Shown here: positions 60,634-64,000 of the stretch, piece by piece
Layout: each line of letters starts with the position of its first letter
How positions within the stretch are numbered: the first letter of the stretch is position 1
Assembly (NCBI RefSeq): GCF_013409205.1
Contig: NZ_JACCAE010000001.1
Coordinates: 1,488,001 to 1,552,000 of the forward strand
Length of the DNA stretch: 64,000 nt
Source of the DNA: Janibacter cremeus
GTDB taxonomy: Bacteria; Actinomycetota; Actinomycetes; Actinomycetales; Dermatophilaceae
Direction of reading: 5' to 3'
Notes under the pieces: model-generated
Databases searched by the model: none
Told to the model about the DNA's origin: nothing
What the model saw: the letters and a program-made list of their open reading frames with translations, nothing else
Made by a program: the position numbers and the translations under genes

Positions 60634-61424
60634 GGCTGACGAGTCACTCCTCCGCCGACGTCGATGTGCGCGCCGGTGATGTATGAAGCACGGGGTGAGA
60701 GCAGGGAGACGATCGCGAAGGCGACCTCCTCGGCGCGGCCGAAACGACCGACCGAGATACCACGGTCGGCAGCGATCTCGGCGCTCCAGGTGTCATAGTC
60801 CTGCGCGCCCCCTTCGCTGCGGTAGGCCTCGTAGCGACGACGCCACTGGCCGGTGTCGATGAGTCCGAGGTTGACGGAGTTGACCCGGATGCCTTCGGGA
60901 GCAAGCTCCTCGCCCAGCGTCCGGCTGAGGTTGAGCAGGGCGGCCCGCGCCGCGGACGTGATCGCGAGCTTCGCCTCGGGCTGCTTGGCGAGGATGGCGT
61001 TGGTGTTGACCACCGCTCCCACCGACGATGCCGCCAGGTGCGCTCGTGCCGCGCGGATGACGTTCCACGCGCCGAAGACCTTCAGCTCGAGCTCGTCGCG
61101 GACCTGCTCGTCGGTGGTCTCGCTCAGCGGGGCCATGAGCGAGCGACCCGCATTGCAGACGACGGCATCGAGCGAGCCGAAGTGTGCAGCGCCTGCGGTC
61201 ACGGCCTCCTCCACCTCGGTACGGATGGTCACGTCCGCCTCGGCCGCGAGAAGTCGGGAGGGGTCGGCACCGAGCGCCCGCGTGGCGTCGTCGAGACGGC
61301 CCCGGTCGCGAGCGACCGCGATCACGCGGGCGCCCTCCTGCAGCAGCATGTCGGTCACGGCGAGGCCGACGCCGGAGCTGGCGCCGGTCACGAGGACCGT
61401 GCGGTCGGTGAGCTGGAGATCCAT
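60630..61424 (-). CDS. SDR-family protein with altered catalytic residues
   Basis: 264 residues. Rossmann loop VTGASSGVGLAV and the NAGRSLMAPLSE segment are intact, and the end ASYITGAHIDVGGGV is typical. The active-site region reads VVNTNAILAKQPEAKLAITS then AARAALLNL: where most SDRs have Ser and YxxxK there are Asn, Thr and Arg. Other SDRs with this TSAARAAL-type helix exist, so it may use a different mechanism or be a binding protein. ThDP gene overlaps its stop. Confidence 0.82.
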   Translation of the reverse strand: MDLQLTDRTVLVTGASSGVGLAVTDMLLQEGARVIAVARDRGRLDDATRALGADPSRLLAAEADVTIRTEVEEAVTAGAAHFGSLDAVVCNAGRSLMAPLSETTDEQVRDELELKVFGAWNVIRAARAHLAASSVGAVVNTNAILAKQPEAKLAITSAARAALLNLSRTLGEELAPEGIRVNSVNLGLIDTGQWRRRYEAYRSEGGAQDYDTWSAEIAADRGISVGRFGRAEEVAFAIVSLLSPRASYITGAHIDVGGGVTRQP

Positions 61425-61436
61425 CGTGTCCTTCGA

Positions 61437-62180
61437 TCAGGTCGGCATGACGAAGCCACCGTCGACGACGAGGGACTGCCCCGTCATGTACCCAGCGGCT
61501 TCGGAGGCGATGAAGTGCACGACGTCGGCGACGTCGGCGGGAACGGGCTCCCGGGCCAGGGCCCGGTTGTCCTCGTACAGGGCATAGCGGTCGGCGGGCA
61601 CGCGCTCGGTGGCTTCGACCTTGGTCAGCCCCGGGGCCACGGAGTTGACCCGAACACCGTGCGGGCCGGCATCGCGGGCCATCGTGCGGGTCATGGCGAG
61701 CACGGCGCCCTTCGAGCCGACGTAGTGCACGAGGCGTGGAGAGCCGTAGAAGGCGGCGTCCGAGGCGATGTTGACGATCGCACCGGCACCGCGGGCCAGC
61801 ATCGGTCCGACGAGGTGCTTGCTGACCATCCACGTGCCCGTGACGTTGATCCGCACGAGCTCCTCGAAGCGGTCCTCGTCCAGCTCCCAGAAGGCATCTC
61901 CGCCGACCCCGTCCGCCTTGGCCGCGTTGTTGACGAGCACATCGGCACCGCCCAGCTCCTCGACGACACGGCTGAACGCGCGCACCGAGTCGCGGTCGGC
62001 GATGTCCAGCGGCAGGGCGTGCACCTCGGTGCCGTCTGCGCGCAGGGCCTCGGACGTCTCGTCGAGCTGCGCGGTGAGCACGTCACCGATGACGAGCCGG
62101 TCCTGCGCGAAGCGCTCTGCGATGGCCCTGCCCAGCCCGCGGGCAGCGCCGGTGACGACCACGAGACGGGGCTGCGTCAT
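61437..62180 (-). CDS. SDR-family dehydrogenase/reductase
   Basis: 247 residues, classical SDR. VTGAARGLGRAIAERF binds NAD(P), NNAAKADG follows strand 4, Ser of the tetrad is in VNIASDAAFYG and the YxxxK in HYVGSKGAVLAM. C-terminal YMTGQSLVVDGGFV is typical. Probably oxidises an alcohol or cis-diol intermediate, for example a dihydrodiol made by the Rieske enzyme. Twelve bases separate it from the next SDR gene; it overlaps the hydrolase gene by four. Confidence 0.9.
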   Translation of the reverse strand: MTQPRLVVVTGAARGLGRAIAERFAQDRLVIGDVLTAQLDETSEALRADGTEVHALPLDIADRDSVRAFSRVVEELGGADVLVNNAAKADGVGGDAFWELDEDRFEELVRINVTGTWMVSKHLVGPMLARGAGAIVNIASDAAFYGSPRLVHYVGSKGAVLAMTRTMARDAGPHGVRVNSVAPGLTKVEATERVPADRYALYEDNRALAREPVPADVADVVHFIASEAAGYMTGQSLVVDGGFVMPT

Positions 62181-62989
62181 GGCAGGCCGTCCCAGAATTC
62201 GGTGACCGCGTCGGTGAACTCACCCGGTACCTCGGTGATGGCCGCGTGACCCGCACGCGGCAGGACCGTCAGCCCGGCACCGGGGATCCGCGCGGCCAAC
62301 AACCGGGACTCGGGGACACCGGTGACGACGTCGTCCTCGCCGACGACCACGAGGGTGGGCGCGGTGATCTGCGGCAACACCGCACTGGTGTCGGTCCCGG
62401 CCATGAACTCCGCCGCCACCCGGTATCCGGGGACCCGCACACGGGCCATCTGCTGACGCACCCGCACTCCCACGGCGTCCTGCGCGTGGGGAGAGACGAG
62501 ACGCCCGGCGCGCCGGGCAGCGAACTGCTCGGGTCCGAGGTTCTCCAACTCGGTCACCCGCGCACGCATGGCAGCGGCCTTCGCCGGGTCCGTCGCGGAT
62601 CCGCGAGTCGAGTCCGCCAGGACGAGGGATCGAACCATCTCGGGTCGGTGGTGGGCCAGGCACGTGGCGATCACCCCTCCCCAGGACGTGCCGACGAGGT
62701 CGACCGGGCCGAGCCGGAGGGCGGTGATGGACCCGGCCAGGCTCTCGACGAGGTCGACATCACCGAAGGGGTCGCGCGAGCGGCCGTAGCCGGGTGCGTC
62801 CCACGCCAGCGCCCGGGCGCCGTACTCGGCGAGCCGCTGCGCGACGTCCGTGCAGGAGTGGGCGCTTCCACCGATGCCGTGCAGGAGGACGACGGTGCGG
62901 GTCGGGCGTTGCTCCGGGAGGAACTCGACGAAGGAGGTGCCGTCCGGAGCGCGGAGCCGGGAGTGGGTCGTGTGGGCCATGGTCGGCAT
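62177..62989 (-). CDS. Alpha/beta hydrolase (MhpC/BphD-like)
   Basis: 270 residues. Complete fold: oxyanion LLHGIGGSAHSC, nucleophile GTSWGGVIATCLAHH (Ser near residue 103), acid in VVVGEDDVVTG and His in LPRAGHAAITEVP. The size and position directly behind an extradiol dioxygenase gene suit a C-C hydrolase that splits a ring-cleavage product. Its ATG (62989) overlaps the dioxygenase stop by one base; ATG 62980 (MAHTTHS) is an alternative. Confidence 0.9.
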   Translation of the reverse strand: MPTMAHTTHSRLRAPDGTSFVEFLPEQRPTRTVVLLHGIGGSAHSCTDVAQRLAEYGARALAWDAPGYGRSRDPFGDVDLVESLAGSITALRLGPVDLVGTSWGGVIATCLAHHRPEMVRSLVLADSTRGSATDPAKAAAMRARVTELENLGPEQFAARRAGRLVSPHAQDAVGVRVRQQMARVRVPGYRVAAEFMAGTDTSAVLPQITAPTLVVVGEDDVVTGVPESRLLAARIPGAGLTVLPRAGHAAITEVPGEFTDAVTEFWDGLP

Positions 62990-63999
62990 CAGAACCGTCC
63001 CCGGGCAGCGCGCTGGTCCGGCGTCTCCGTGCCCGACTGCACCTCGTCGAGGAAGTACCCGTCCGATGCCTCGACGGCTGCGCGGGCGCCCAGGTCGGGC
63101 ACACCCGCCATGGCGGAACGCACCCCGGACGTGGGTGGCCCGGCCGTGCGCCACTGGTCGGAGAGCTCCGGAGTGCGACGCCAGGTGCGGCACAGCCACG
63201 TGTCCTCGTTGATCTCCTCGACCTCGGAGGTGTACTCGCACACGAGTCCGGCCGGGTCGGTGAAGTAGGAGAAGGTGTTGTTGCCCGGGCCGTGCCGACC
63301 GGGACCCCACTGCGGTTCGATGCCGTGCGTCTTGAGGTTGCCGATCCCGCGCATGAAGTGGTCGATGGTCGACAACTCGTAGGCCACGTGGTTGACCGAG
63401 GTCCACGCCGCCTGGTTGAAGGCGATGACGTGGTGCTTCGGCGTGCACCGCAGGAAGGCCATCTGACGCTCCGACCAGTCCGAGATCCGCATGCCGAGGA
63501 CCTGCGTGTAGAACTGCGTGGCGGTCTCGATGTCGACGGTGTTGAGCACGACGTGCGCCAGTGCCCGGGGCACGCTCGGGTGACCGTTCTCGTCGCCGCG
63601 GACCACGGCGTTGACCTCGCTCACGAGCTCGACGATGCGCCCCTCGGGGTCGACAAAGGCGAGTCCGTACCCGCCGGCGGCGTCGTCGTCGTTGCGACCC
63701 GGCTCCCGCAGGAGGGGGATTCCCGCCGCGACGAGACGTCGCCCGGCCTCGTCGACCTCGCCGGGCGTGCCCACCGCGAACGACAGTCCGCCGAGCGAGT
63801 TGGCCTCGTGCTCCTCGAGCTTGAGGATGTGGTGCTCCTGGCCCGTGCCACGCAGCCAGAACCGGTCGCGGTCCTCCTCGGTCAGGCCGAGACCCCACAC
63901 CTGCGTGTAGAAGTCCTTCGACGTGACGACATCAGGGACCCGCAGGGTCACCGAGCGCAGGCCGCGCAGGGTGACGACGGGCTCGTCGGTGTAGTGCAT
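62989..63999 (-). CDS. Extradiol ring-cleavage dioxygenase (VOC / type I)
   Basis: 336 residues. Two vicinal-oxygen-chelate domains; the active C-terminal one shows the 2-His-1-Glu iron site: His in LAHVVLNTVD (about 150), His in VNHVAYELS and Glu in LVCEYTSEVEE. The end (FLDEVQSGTETPDQRAARGRF) is longer than in BphC. It opens a catechol-like ring next to a hydroxyl pair. The ATG is the second-to-last base triplet of the window, so an upstream start or further operon genes cannot be excluded. Confidence 0.88.
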   Translation of the reverse strand: MHYTDEPVVTLRGLRSVTLRVPDVVTSKDFYTQVWGLGLTEEDRDRFWLRGTGQEHHILKLEEHEANSLGGLSFAVGTPGEVDEAGRRLVAAGIPLLREPGRNDDDAAGGYGLAFVDPEGRIVELVSEVNAVVRGDENGHPSVPRALAHVVLNTVDIETATQFYTQVLGMRISDWSERQMAFLRCTPKHHVIAFNQAAWTSVNHVAYELSTIDHFMRGIGNLKTHGIEPQWGPGRHGPGNNTFSYFTDPAGLVCEYTSEVEEINEDTWLCRTWRRTPELSDQWRTAGPPTSGVRSAMAGVPDLGARAAVEASDGYFLDEVQSGTETPDQRAARGRF

Positions 64000-64000
64000 G

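Noticed and set aside
1..64000. tRNA, rRNA, CRISPR, insertion sequences or prophage genes
   Set aside because: Gaps were read for cloverleaf ends, regular short repeats and transposase or integrase genes; none was found. A covariance-model scan would be more sensitive.

Overview
The window is high-GC DNA with dense, often overlapping genes (ATGA/GTGA stop-start junctions), frequent GTG starts and almost only G or C at third codon positions. The gene set (HelD-type RNA-polymerase helicase, DUF3151, DUF5302, bacterial SCP-like protein, Lrp/AsnC, many MarR/LuxR regulators) points to an actinobacterium, most likely in the Micrococcales near Intrasporangiaceae/Janibacter; the genus is an inference. 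I found no rRNA, tRNA, CRISPR array, phage or insertion sequence.

Layout. 0-7.6 kb: a sulfotransferase-like tail, an oxidoreductase, an SCP-like protein, a secreted 5'-nucleotidase, a spermidine-synthase-like methyltransferase and a three-gene amino-acid ABC importer. 7.7-11.6 kb: purS-purQ-purL followed by a HAD hydrolase. 11.7-13.6 kb: an HxlR regulator divergent from a methyltransferase. 13.6-20.2 kb: two paralogous nucleotidyltransferase/HTH (toxin-antitoxin-like) modules in the same orientation, bracketing DUF1697, acyl-CoA ligase, MFS exporter and ArsR genes; the second module is joined to the 3' end of purC. 20-27 kb: purC, purD, helD, a small DUF5302 gene and purA. 27-45 kb: mainly core genes (fbaA, aminotransferase, LysE, TrmH-like, DedA, large LuxR ATPase, serS, lipid kinase, gluconate uptake and kinase with GntR, nagB, a two-component system, an Ltp-type surface protein).

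45-64 kb is accessory and catabolic. A tandem-domain Lrp/AsnC regulator diverges from a polar amino-acid ABC importer ending in an M20 amidohydrolase (uptake, then hydrolysis of an N-acyl or peptide-like substrate). Next come a MarR gene, a NitT/TauT-type ABC importer, a cupin and a second MarR. From 55.2 kb to the right edge runs one tightly coupled minus-strand operon: extradiol ring-cleavage dioxygenase, alpha/beta hydrolase, two SDRs, a ThDP enzyme, a degenerate alpha/beta-hydrolase-like protein, a 71-residue helical protein, a Rieske oxygenase, a 113-residue unknown, a RidA protein and a flavin monooxygenase. It looks like an uncharacterised aromatic or N-containing ring degradation pathway and continues beyond the window.

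At DNA level the window holds several small structured elements: three copies of a palindromic repeat (one inside a coding sequence), two copies of a 76-bp palindromic repeat (one supplying the end of an MFS gene), two related hairpins behind purD and purA, nested inverted repeats before the methyltransferase, and several regulator operators placed two helical turns apart.
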